Of a DNA stretch of 5,147 nt, positions 1 to 5,119 are shown piece after piece; within the stretch, counting starts at the first letter, position 1; each line of letters opens with the position of its first letter. Location of the stretch: positions 1,889 through 7,035 of the forward strand of contig DAEF01000252.1 of NCBI GenBank assembly GCA_002495225.1. The letters are read 5' to 3'. This DNA comes from Methanoregulaceae archaeon UBA288 (GTDB lineage Archaea > Halobacteriota > Methanomicrobia > Methanomicrobiales > Methanospirillaceae). Below the pieces are notes generated by a model. That model made no database searches. It saw nothing but the letters and a program-made list of their open reading frames with translations, and had not been told where the DNA came from. The position numbers and the translations under genes are program-made.

Positions 1-1246
1 GGAACGCCCGCCGCACCCGGACCGAGTTCGCGTGGGCGTGGAGGCCCTCCGCGTCGGCGATCGTCTCGATCACGTCCCCGATCGCCTCGAGGCCTGTCCG
101 GGAGATGACCTGCACGGTCGACGTCTTCGTGAAGTGGCCCACGTTCAGCCCCGAGTACGTCGCGGCGTATCCCGCCGTCGGCAGGACGTGGTTCGTCCCC
201 GACGCGTAGTCCCCGGCGGCCACGGGCGCGTACGGCCCAACGAAGATGGAGCCCGCGTTTTGGACGGCCGAGAGGACCGGGAGCGGGTCCTCGACCATGA
301 TCGAGAGGTGCTCGGGGGCCACGCGGTCCATCGCGGCGACGGCCGCGTCGATGTCCGGGACCGCGATGTACCCGGAGCTGGCGAGCGCCTGCAGCATGAT
401 CTCCTTCCGGGGGGCGCCGGCGAGCTGCCGGCCCAGCTCCTCCCCGACCCTCTCGACGAGCGCTGAGTCGGTCGTGACCAGGACGCAGGCCGCGTCGGGA
501 TCGTGCTCGGCCTGGGCCAGGATGTCGCTCGCGACGAACGCCGGGTTCGCCGAGCGGTCCGCGATGATCCCGATCTCGGAGGGGCCGGCCGGGAAGTCGA
601 TCTCCGCGTGCTCCCGCAGCAGCATCTTCGCGGCCGTCACGTACGCGTTCCCCGGCCCGACGATCTTCCGGCACGGGCGGATGGTCTCGGTCCCGAGGGC
701 CATCGCGGCGATGGCCTGGGCGCCGCCGACCCGGTAGACCTCCTCCACGCCCACGATGTCGAGGGCCACGAGCGTGAGCGGCAGGATCGGCGGGGGGGAG
801 CAGGCGCAGAGCGAGGCCACGCCGGCGACCTTCGCGGGGACGGCGTTCATGAGCGCGGTCGACGGGTAGGCCGCCCGCCGCCCGGGGACGTAGAGGCCCG
901 CGCGGTCGATGGGCGTGGTCTTGACGCCGAGGACGATGCCGGGCTCGACCTCCTCGAGCCAGAGGTCGCGCTCCTTCTGGCGCTCGTGGAACCGGGTGAT
1001 CCGGGCCTCGGCCTCGACGACGGCCTCGACGAGCCGCTCGTCGACCTCGCCGTACGCGGCCTCGACCTCCTCCGGCGAGACCCGGACCGAGTCGATCCCC
1101 GGCTCGTACTTCTGCGCCATCCTGAGGAGGGCCGCGTCGCCCTCGCGGCGGACGAGGTCGATGATCTCCGATGCGGACACCTTCGCCTCGTCGAGGTTCG
1201 AACGCCGCTGCTTCACCCACGTCTCGACATCCAGCGCTTTCAGCAT
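1..1246 (-). CDS. hisD: Histidinol dehydrogenase HisD, C-terminus cut by window edge
   Basis: HisD catalyses the last two steps of histidine biosynthesis in the cytoplasm, oxidising L-histidinol through the aldehyde to L-histidine with two NAD+ and a bound zinc. Translating the minus strand from the ATG at 1246 gives 415 uninterrupted residues. Recognisable blocks are RAGLYVPGRRAAYPST (115-130), VGGAQAIAAMALGT (173-186), IVGPGNAYVTAAK (195-207), FPAGPSE (218-224), AQAEHDPDA (244-252), APEHL (310-314), AAGDYASGTNHVLPT (343-357) and EGLHAHANSVR (400-410). By analogy with E. coli HisD, the zinc ligands are Q245, H248, D346 and H405, and the catalytic pair is E312/H313. All are present, so the enzyme should be active. 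The family usually has about 425-435 residues, so only some 10-20 residues are missing at the left edge. No Shine-Dalgarno motif is visible before the ATG. The gene stands alone here, with 306 bp separating it from the next minus-strand gene upstream. Confidence 0.97.
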   Translation of the reverse strand, partial: MLKALDVETWVKQRRSNLDEAKVSASEIIDLVRREGDAALLRMAQKYEPGIDSVRVSPEEVEAAYGEVDERLVEAVVEAEARITRFHERQKERDLWLEEVEPGIVLGVKTTPIDRAGLYVPGRRAAYPSTALMNAVPAKVAGVASLCACSPPPILPLTLVALDIVGVEEVYRVGGAQAIAAMALGTETIRPCRKIVGPGNAYVTAAKMLLREHAEIDFPAGPSEIGIIADRSANPAFVASDILAQAEHDPDAACVLVTTDSALVERVGEELGRQLAGAPRKEIMLQALASSGYIAVPDIDAAVAAMDRVAPEHLSIMVEDPLPVLSAVQNAGSIFVGPYAPVAAGDYASGTNHVLPTAGYAATYSGLNVGHFTKTSTVQVISRTGLEAIGDVIETIADAEGLHAHANSVRVRRAF

Positions 1247-1270
1247 GCGGTCAACGTGTTTCGCGCCCGC

Positions 1271-1281
1271 TCTGATAAGCG
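1271..1281 (-). promoter_or_regulatory. Candidate TATA box for hisD (possibly leaderless mRNA)
   Basis: On the minus strand the AT-richest patch close to hisD reads ACGCTTATCAGA. It is centred about 30 bases before the ATG at 1246. An archaeal TATA box normally lies about 26 bases before the transcript start, so the transcript would begin within a few bases of the ATG. That agrees with the absence of any GGAGG or GGTGA motif in front of hisD. The match to a TATA consensus is weak. Another AT-rich patch (1381-1388) lies farther upstream. Confidence 0.3.
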
Positions 1282-1297
1282 TGTTTCCCGGTGGAGC

Positions 1298-1318
1298 GGA
1301 ACCCGGGGAACCCGGGTT
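1298..1318. repeat. Perfect hairpin and overlapping direct repeat upstream of hisD
   Basis: AACCCGGG at 1300-1307 and CCCGGGTT at 1311-1318 are exact reverse complements around a GAA loop, giving an 8-bp GC-rich stem. The same bases also form an overlapping direct repeat of GGAACCCGGG (1298-1307 and 1307-1316). It lies 52-72 bases upstream of the hisD start codon, just upstream of the candidate TATA element. It could be an operator or a structured element; no flanking T-run supports a terminator. Confidence 0.55.
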
Positions 1319-1552
1319 GCCCGTGATCCGAACGGCCGTGCGCACCGCATTCGGCCGGTGTCGGCCGGCGAACTATCCGGACATTTACCCGGCTCGCGAC
1401 ATGGACGGTGGCGGACACGGTCCTCCTCCCTGGAGGACGCCCTCTGCACGGGCTCCGATGGACGCATGAACCCGCAAGAGGACCAGCGGCGGCACATGGA
1501 CATGGCGCCCCGGGGAGGGCCGGGAGCGAACCGAGCCCGTCCGACACAGGGA

Positions 1553-2017
1553 TCAGTTCGATGCGTCTCCGCCTTCGGCGTCATCCCCGTGCAGCACGAG
1601 GTAGCTGTTGACGGCAAGGGAGTTCGGGACCGGTTCGTCGTCGAAGAGGCCCTTCGCGATCAGGTCCTCGAGGGTCTCGCGGTACTCCCTCTCCATCTCG
1701 GCCCGTTTCCGCTCCTCGTCGCCGGGAACCTTCGGGTCGTAGCCGTACATCGAGCAGAGTTCGGGCAGGTCGACGTGCTCGCCGTCCTCGTAGATCTTCG
1801 CGTGGTCGTCGCCCAACCGGTGGTAGGCGTAGAACTCGAGGTACTCCCGGCCGTCTTCCTCGCCGAAGACGTAGTAGAGCCGGCCGCTGCCGTAGGGCAG
1901 CGACCCCTTCCGCCCTTCGCGCACGTGCTCCCCGGGCAGGCGGGTCTCCGGGAAAGTGTGGAACCGGTGGTCGAACGTCTCCTCGAGAGCCCTGAGCGAT
2001 CTTTTTTCGGGCGTCAT
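1553..2017 (-). CDS. Uncharacterised 154-residue acidic protein
   Basis: I do not recognise this family. The minus-strand frame is intact, with strong G/C at third positions, and encodes 154 residues from the ATG at 2017. The start is chosen because GAGGTGA lies ten bases upstream (2034-2028). The frame stays open to 2179, but those 54 extra codons are Arg-rich and have no comparable ribosome binding site. The N-terminal 35 residues are basic. Residues 39-80 are rich in aromatic residues and alternate like beta strands (GRLYYVFG at 45-52, REYLEFYAYHRLGDDHAKIY at 57-76). Residues 98-124 form a charged, probably helical segment (GDEERKRAEMEREYRETLED and following). The end is acidic. No signal peptide or membrane segment is visible, so it is probably cytosolic. 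It is transcribed in the same direction as its neighbours but is separated from them by 203 and 306 bp, so it is probably a single unit. Confidence 0.85.
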   Translation of the reverse strand: MTPEKRSLRALEETFDHRFHTFPETRLPGEHVREGRKGSLPYGSGRLYYVFGEEDGREYLEFYAYHRLGDDHAKIYEDGEHVDLPELCSMYGYDPKVPGDEERKRAEMEREYRETLEDLIAKGLFDDEPVPNSLAVNSYLVLHGDDAEGGDASN

Positions 2018-2027
2018 GATCGGGTCG

Positions 2028-2034
2028 TCACCTC
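2028..2034 (-). promoter_or_regulatory. Ribosome binding site GAGGTGA that fixes the start of the 154-residue protein
   Basis: On the minus strand GAGGTGA lies ten bases before the ATG at 2017. It complements the 3' end of archaeal 16S rRNA well. It is the main reason for rejecting the longer in-frame start at 2179. A TATA-like GATATC (2072-2077) lies about 58 bases before this ATG and could give a leader of about 30 bases; that promoter assignment is weak. Confidence 0.7.
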
Positions 2035-2184
2035 TCGCCTGACGGAGATGTTCGGCGCACGCAGTCTTGCCGATATCGACGAGTTCCCGGCATGCCCGCA
2101 GTCCGTCCGGCCTCCCCGTGTGCAGAGGCCGCCAGCGAACGGAGGGGTGTGCGATCACCTGACGGCGCCACGGCACCATCTATG

Positions 2185-2220
2185 AAAAAGGACCGTCCTC
2201 CCACCTTCTCCGAAGACGGT
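2185..2220 (-). terminator. Hairpin plus T-run after the GYD-domain gene
   Basis: Directly after the stop codon of the minus-strand GYD gene (2223-2221), the minus strand reads ACCGTC (2220-2215), a 17-base loop, GACGGT (2197-2192), then CC and five T residues (2189-2185). A short nested pairing of CTTC with GAAG (2205-2215) competes with the outer stem. The arrangement resembles an intrinsic terminator. Archaeal termination can rely on the T-run alone, which is present. Confidence 0.6.
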
Positions 2221-2511
2221 TCAGATCTCTTTCGCTATCGTGTAGATCATGTCGGGAGGAATGGTCTCCATGGTCTCGGTCCGGACGGTGCCGTACTTCC
2301 CCATGATCGACAGGAACCTGACCAGGTTCTCCTTGGACGGCAGGTCGAAGATCACGACGAAGTCGTAGCGCCCGATCATGTAGTAGAGGCCGACGATCGT
2401 TCCCCCGAGCGATTCCACGAGACTCTTCAGTTTTCCGTCCCGCTCCTCAAGGCTATCGAGCCTGTCGAACGCCTCGCTCTTCAGGTTCCCCAGCATGACA
2501 TAGAGTGCCAT
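2221..2511 (-). CDS. GYD-domain protein
   Basis: This 96-residue protein matches the GYD domain family (Pfam GYD): small, stand-alone proteins of bacteria and archaea whose biochemical function is not established. They are expected to fold as a ferredoxin-like alpha/beta barrel that dimerises. The family signature is visible as IGRYDFVVIFDLP at 46-58, with the G-x-Y-D core at G47-D50. The characteristic C-terminal strand is also present as GTVRTETMETIPPD (74-87). The N-terminal strand ALYVMLGNL (2-10) and helix 12-36 complete the domain, so it is full length. Start choice: the ATG at 2511 begins at the family's usual N-terminus, and a purine run AGGGGGAAAGGGG ends six bases before it. It faces the ADP-ribosylglycohydrolase gene divergently across 193 bp. 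A hairpin/T-run follows the stop, so it is probably monocistronic. There is no signal peptide or membrane segment. Confidence 0.9.
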   Translation of the reverse strand: MALYVMLGNLKSEAFDRLDSLEERDGKLKSLVESLGGTIVGLYYMIGRYDFVVIFDLPSKENLVRFLSIMGKYGTVRTETMETIPPDMIYTIAKEI

Positions 2512-2532
2512 GGTGGACCCCTTTCCCCCTGG

Positions 2533-2542
2533 TCATTAATAA
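2533..2542 (-). promoter_or_regulatory. Candidate TATA box of the GYD gene
   Basis: The minus strand reads CCTTATTAAT here, the most AT-rich run in the divergent intergenic region and a fair archaeal TATA match. Its centre is about 26 bases before the GYD start codon. Transcription would therefore begin at or very near the ATG, which sits awkwardly with the purine-rich candidate ribosome binding site (2519-2531). Either the start site lies slightly upstream or the message is nearly leaderless. Confidence 0.45.
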
Positions 2543-2625
2543 GGATACTGGATCGCCCTGCTGCAGCGGTCGAGAGACATCTCCCATTCCTCCGGCCCGC
2601 CAGGTGAGATTTCGGTCTATGCAGG

Positions 2626-2650
2626 GCGCCCGGGCGCGGGTCGTCCCGCG
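2626..2650. repeat. Overlapping palindromes in the divergent intergenic region
   Basis: GCGCCCGGGCGC (2626-2637) is a perfect 12-bp palindrome. It overlaps a perfect 6-bp stem with a 4-base loop, CGCGGG-TCGT-CCCGCG (2635-2650). The two cannot form together. They lie 55-79 bases upstream of the ADP-ribosylglycohydrolase start codon, between the divergent genes. They may be an operator or a structure in a 5' leader. High local GC makes chance palindromes more likely. Confidence 0.5.
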
Positions 2651-2686
2651 AAGTTCCCCGGGCACGCAGCAAAGCGTAAACCGCCG

Positions 2687-2693
2687 GGAGGTG
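2687..2693 (+). promoter_or_regulatory. Ribosome binding site GGAGGTG for the ADP-ribosylglycohydrolase gene
   Basis: GGAGGTG ends eleven bases before the ATG at 2705. This start gives the canonical family N-terminus (RIRGSLVGLAVGDALGAPVE). I see no convincing TATA box at the expected distance. A weak GCGTAAAC (2674-2681) is the only AT-leaning candidate. Confidence 0.65.
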
Positions 2694-2704
2694 CACGTTG
2701 CAGC

Positions 2705-3644
2705 ATGGATGCGCACGACCGTATCAGGGGATCGCTCGTCGGCCTGGCCGTCGGCGACGCGCTCGGCGCCCCCGTGGAGTTCAGGGCACCTGGCACGTTT
2801 TCTCGCGTCACCGACTTCCGCGCCGGCGGCTCGTTCGCCCTCGAGGCCGGCACCTGGACGGACGACACCTCGCTCGCCCTCTGCCTGGCCGAGAGCCTGG
2901 TCGAAAAGCGGGGTTTCGACCTGCGGGACCAGCTCGACCGCTAACGTGGCGTGGTATCGTTCCGGCCACCTGAGCGCGACCGGCCACTGTTTCGACATCG
3001 GCACCACGACGCGGGCCGCCCTGCAGAACTACGAACGGACGGGTGACCCCGAGAGCGGTCTCGCCTCGGAGCGCTCGGCCGGGAACGGCTCCCTGATGCG
3101 CGTGGCCCCTGTCCCCCTCGCGTACCACCGCGACCCCTGCCGGGCCGTCGAGCTCGCGGGCCGGAGCTCGGTGACGACCCACGCGCTGCCGGTCTGCGTC
3201 GACGCCTGCCGGTATTACGGCGGGCTTGTCGTCGGGGCGATGCAGGGCGTTTCGAAGGAGGAGCTCCTGGGCCCGCGCTTCGCCCCGGCCCCCTGCGTTT
3301 GGGACGGGCACCCGCTCCACCCCGAGATCGACGGGGTGGCGCAAGGCTCGTTCCGCGAGCGGGAGCCGCCGGCGATCCGCGCCGCCGGTGGCGCCGTCGG
3401 GTGCCTCGAGGCCGCGCTCTGGGCCTTCGCCCGCTCCTCGACCTTCGAGGAGGGCTGCCTCCTGGCTGTCAACCTGGGCGATGACGCGGACACGGTCGGC
3501 GCCGTCTACGGCGGGCTGGCCGGCGCGTACTACGGGATCGACGGGATCCCCGGGCGGTGGTGGGCGGAACTCGCGCAGGCAGACCTGATAGAAAAGTTCG
3601 CGGACGACCTCTTCGTTCTGAGCGGCGAACTGCCGGCGGCCTAG
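2705..3644 (+). pseudogene. ADP-ribosylglycohydrolase (DraG/ARH family), interrupted by a one-base frameshift
   Basis: Members of this family use two magnesium ions to cleave ADP-ribose from modified proteins or small molecules; the target here cannot be told. The reading frame from 2705 stops at TAA (2942-2944) after 79 codons, and the family continues immediately in the next frame to 3644. Removing one A from TAAC at 2942-2945 restores ...DQLDRYVAWYRSGHL... and a 312-residue protein, normal for the family. Motifs, numbered in the restored protein: LVGLAVGDALGAPVE (11-25, with the conserved E25), WTDDTS (51-56, metal-binding T52-D53-D54), CFDIGTTTRAAL (95-106), SAGNGSLMRVAP (124-135), TTHALP (157-162) and NLGDDADTVGAVYGGLAGAYYG (256-277; metal ligands D260, D262, T263). 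Every catalytic residue survives, and the codons after the shift show no decay. A sequencing or assembly error, or a very recent mutation, is therefore likelier than an old pseudogene. As written, the first product would lack the second metal site. Confidence 0.93.
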
Positions 3645-3689
3645 GGTGGAGCGGCCGGAATCGACGGGGCCTGCCGGCGCTTCCCGCGA

Positions 3690-3827
3690 TCAGATGATCT
3701 CGATCGCGAGGAGCTCGGCGACCTCCTCGTCCTCGGCATCGTCGCTCGCAGTCCGATGACAGACGGGATCGGCCCTCCTCGCCGGCCTCTCCCGGAGCCA
3801 GCGCCGCACGCGCTCGAACCACCCCAT
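3690..3827 (-). CDS. Small 45-residue protein with strong ribosome binding site
   Basis: I do not recognise this product. On the minus strand an ATG at 3827 opens 45 codons ending in TGA at 3692-3690. The case for a real gene is its signals: GGAGGAGG (3838-3831) sits directly in front of the ATG, and a TATA-like ACATATCA lies about 41 bases upstream. Codons favour G/C at third positions. The product starts with an amphipathic, basic, tryptophan-containing segment (MGWFERVRRWLRERPARRAD, 1-20). One cysteine and one histidine follow (C23, H24), and a strongly acidic tail ends in hydrophobic residues (DDAEDEEVAELLAIEII, 29-45). The N-terminus could lie on a membrane surface or bind nucleic acid, but that is speculation. 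It converges on the ADP-ribosylglycohydrolase gene with 45 bp between the stops. Small genes of this size are often missed. Confidence 0.6.
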   Translation of the reverse strand: MGWFERVRRWLRERPARRADPVCHRTASDDAEDEEVAELLAIEII

Positions 3828-3860
3828 CGTCCTCCTCCGGATACAGTGATCGGCCAGCAC

Positions 3861-3874
3861 CGGTGATATGTGTT
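3861..3874 (-). promoter_or_regulatory. Candidate TATA box of the 45-residue protein gene
   Basis: The minus strand reads AACACATATCACCG. Its ACATATCA core is centred about 41 bases before the ATG at 3827. With the usual 26-base spacing, transcription would begin near 3842, leaving a leader of about 15 bases that just includes the GGAGGAGG site at 3838-3831. The agreement of promoter, leader and ribosome binding site supports the small gene. Confidence 0.5.
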
Positions 3875-3897
3875 GTCCCCGCTCTCCTCCTCTGCGC

Positions 3898-3944
3898 GAC
3901 GGTCCGTTCGGGATCGCGGCTCCTAGCTTTCGACGGACGGTCCG
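3898..3944. repeat. Direct repeat GACGGTCCG upstream of the RHH gene
   Basis: GACGGTCCG occurs exactly at 3898-3906 and again at 3936-3944, with starts 38 bp apart. The same area can also pair as GTCCGTTCG (3902-3910) with CGACGGAC (3931-3938), apart from one bulged base. It lies about 125-170 bases before the RHH gene. RHH proteins often bind short repeats in their own promoters, so this could be an operator; that is inference. The rest of 3839-4067 shows no convincing gene. Confidence 0.35.
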
Positions 3945-4067
3945 GTCTGCCGGGCCAAAACGACACGGCTAAGGCCGTTCCCGCCGACGAACTCATCGTC
4001 CGGCCCGACACCCCGGGATGCCCCCCGTTCCCGGGCAAGCGCCCGACGACACCCGAGGACAGTACCC

Positions 4068-4691
4068 ATGCAGAAGATCTCGATCTCCCTTCCCGAAGAC
4101 GCCGTGGCCGCCGTAGACACGGCCTCGGCGACGGCCGGCCTCTCCCGGGCCGCGTGGCTGCGGCAGGCATGCTACCGTGCGATCGCGGGCGAGGCCCCTG
4201 ATCGCGACGGCCGCACCCTTCTCACCCCTGCCGAGCGCTCCCGCATGGAGGAGGCGCTCCAGACCGTCGAAGAGACCCTGTCGAACGTCACGACCGAGCG
4301 CGACGCCTTTGCCGCCCGGGTGATGGAGCTCGAGGCCCTGACCCGGACGGCCGCGGCCGAAGTGGCCGCCGCCCATGCCGAGCGCGACCGGCTGGCCGCA
4401 GAGCAGGACCGTGTCGAGGACGAGCGGACGCGGGCAAAGACCCGCGCGAGCGCCGCCGCGGCCGAGCGCGACCAGGCCTGGCGGGACCTCGCCGACGCCC
4501 TCGCCCGCGCGACCGCCGCGGAGACCCGTGCCGCCGTCCTCGAGGGGGTCGGCGCAGAGCGGGAGGAGCGGATCGCGGACCTCCGCAGGGCGCTCTCGAC
4601 GCTCGAGGAGCAGCTCGGGGCCGTGACCGCGATCGTCCACCGGGCGGTCCCCGGGCGGCAGGAACCCCACCCGCGCGATAGCGGCGGTTAG
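4068..4691 (+). CDS. Ribbon-helix-helix DNA-binding protein with long coiled-coil tail
   Basis: The N-terminus (1-41) fits a CopG/Arc-type ribbon-helix-helix domain: the strand QKISISLP (2-9) for the DNA major groove, helix EDAVAAVDTASATAG (10-24), and the turn plus second helix LSRAAWLRQACYRAIAG (25-41). Such domains bind DNA as dimers and commonly act as repressors or partition/antitoxin proteins. From about residue 53 to 188 the chain is almost entirely Ala, Glu, Arg, Asp, Gln and Leu with no glycine/proline breaks until about 160. It reads as a long, possibly two-segment coiled coil (for example RMEEALQTVEETLSNVTTER, 59-78). The tail (VPGRQEPHPRDSGG) looks disordered. At 207 residues it is far longer than minimal RHH repressors. 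A weak GAGGAC precedes the ATG at 4068, and the RHH strand begins right after it. No toxin or ParA-like partner is adjacent. A DNA-bridging, segregation or signalling role is conceivable but not shown. Confidence 0.88.
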   Translation: MQKISISLPEDAVAAVDTASATAGLSRAAWLRQACYRAIAGEAPDRDGRTLLTPAERSRMEEALQTVEETLSNVTTERDAFAARVMELEALTRTAAAEVAAAHAERDRLAAEQDRVEDERTRAKTRASAAAAERDQAWRDLADALARATAAETRAAVLEGVGAEREERIADLRRALSTLEEQLGAVTAIVHRAVPGRQEPHPRDSGG

Positions 4692-4696
4692 CACTC

Positions 4697-4752
4697 CCGG
4701 GGCCGGGGCACCGAACGGGCCCCGGACAGGTCGACCTGGGGATCGATCTTTT
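4697..4752 (+). terminator. GC-rich hairpin, palindromes and T-run after the RHH gene
   Basis: CCGGGGCC (4697-4704) pairs perfectly with GGCCCCGG (4718-4725). Because CCGGGGC is repeated at 4703-4709, an alternative 7-bp stem with 4719-4725 and a shorter loop also exists. The palindromes CAGGTCGACCTG (4727-4738) and GATCGATC (4741-4748) follow, then TTTT (4749-4752). The stem begins six bases after the stop codon. The T-run is short and 23 bases from the stem, so terminator function is plausible rather than certain. Confidence 0.5.
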
Positions 4753-4799
4753 GCCGTGTGAGATCTATGGTGGTATCAGAAGACAATACCGGGTCGACC
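4727..4799. repeat. Repeated GGTCGACC palindrome
   Basis: GGTCGACC occurs at 4729-4736 (inside the 12-bp palindrome CAGGTCGACCTG, 4727-4738) and again at 4792-4799, with starts 63 bp apart. Between the copies, GGTAT and ATACC (4772-4790) can form a 5-bp stem with a 9-base loop. A further odd palindrome CGATGG-A-CCATCG lies at 4842-4854. Two spaced copies of one palindrome could be binding sites, but the motif is short. Confidence 0.35.
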
Positions 4800-4880
4800 T
4801 TCACTTCGTTCGGACGTCCCTGTCCGCGCCGGCGAGTGTGACGATGGACCATCGAATGACGGGCCAGTCCGCCGGCGGCC

Positions 4881-5064
4881 TTAACGGTGGATCCGGCCGG
4901 CCATCTCCTGCGCGGCCTCCTCGGAGAACTCGAACGAGGGTGGATTCGGGTTCGATGCCGCTCTCGAGGGGGTGGTCCAAATCCCCGGCGATGACGCGGG
5001 TCGTGCCAGGGCCCCCGGCGGACAGGAACAGCGGGACGCCCGGCGATCCGACGGTTTCGTCGTG
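4881..5064 (-). pseudogene. Possible frameshifted gene remnant, family unknown
   Basis: No intact gene is convincing between 4692 and 5147. On the minus strand, one frame from about 5064 to 4950 has protein-like composition with strong third-position G/C (HDETVGSPGVPLFLSAGGPG and then TTRVIAGDLDHPLESGIEP). The adjacent frame from about 4950 to the TAA at 4883-4881 has the same character (PNPPSFEFSEEAAQEMAGRI, then HR and stop). Joining them near 4945-4953, where they differ by one base, gives a continuous stretch of about 60 residues ending in a charged helix. I see no start codon with a ribosome binding site for the first part and recognise no family. It may be a decayed gene, a gene with an indel error, or a coincidence of high GC. 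Confidence 0.25.
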
Positions 5065-5119
5065 CCGGGGTTGGGCCGCACAGGATGACGAATCCGCGGC
5101 TGGAGAAAGATCCGAATTG

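Larger units (their letters stand above)
1247..1552. other. Gene-free intergenic stretch between hisD and the 154-residue protein gene
   Basis: I find no convincing gene in this 306-bp stretch. Short open frames on both strands (for example 1399-1467 plus) lack a ribosome binding site and give Pro/Arg/Gly-rich nonsense typical of high-GC noncoding DNA. The stretch holds the 1298-1318 hairpin, a TCGGCCGG direct repeat (1351-1368) and an AT-rich patch near 1381-1388. It presumably contains the promoter of hisD and the transcript end of the 154-residue protein gene. I see no clear T-run terminator for the latter. Confidence 0.5.

Noticed and set aside
32..737. Plus-strand open frames at 32-466 and 246-737.
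   Set aside because: Both are antisense shadows of hisD, whose catalytic motifs are unambiguous on the minus strand.
2018..2179. A 54-codon N-terminal extension of the 154-residue protein up to an ATG at 2179.
   Set aside because: The extension is Arg-rich with weaker third-position G/C, and the internal ATG at 2017 has a well-spaced GAGGTGA.
503..2185. A 560-codon open frame on the plus strand.
   Set aside because: It runs antisense through hisD and the 154-residue protein gene and across their intergenic gap. Its product is Arg/Asp/Val-rich and resembles no protein; long antisense open frames are expected in DNA of this GC content.
2505..2704. Open extension of the second ADP-ribosylglycohydrolase frame back to 2505.
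   Set aside because: It only reflects lack of stops in GC-rich DNA; family similarity in this frame begins exactly at the frameshift near 2945.
2942..2945. Programmed ribosomal frameshifting as the explanation for the split enzyme gene.
   Set aside because: There is no slippery heptamer or downstream structure I can point to, and the family is not known for it; an indel or sequence error is simpler.
3993..4694. A 233-codon minus-strand open frame opposite the RHH gene, and another at 3469-4170.
   Set aside because: Products are Gly/Arg/Pro-rich shadows; the plus-strand frame has a recognisable RHH domain and coiled coil, and 3469-4170 also runs through the ADP-ribosylglycohydrolase end and the small gene.
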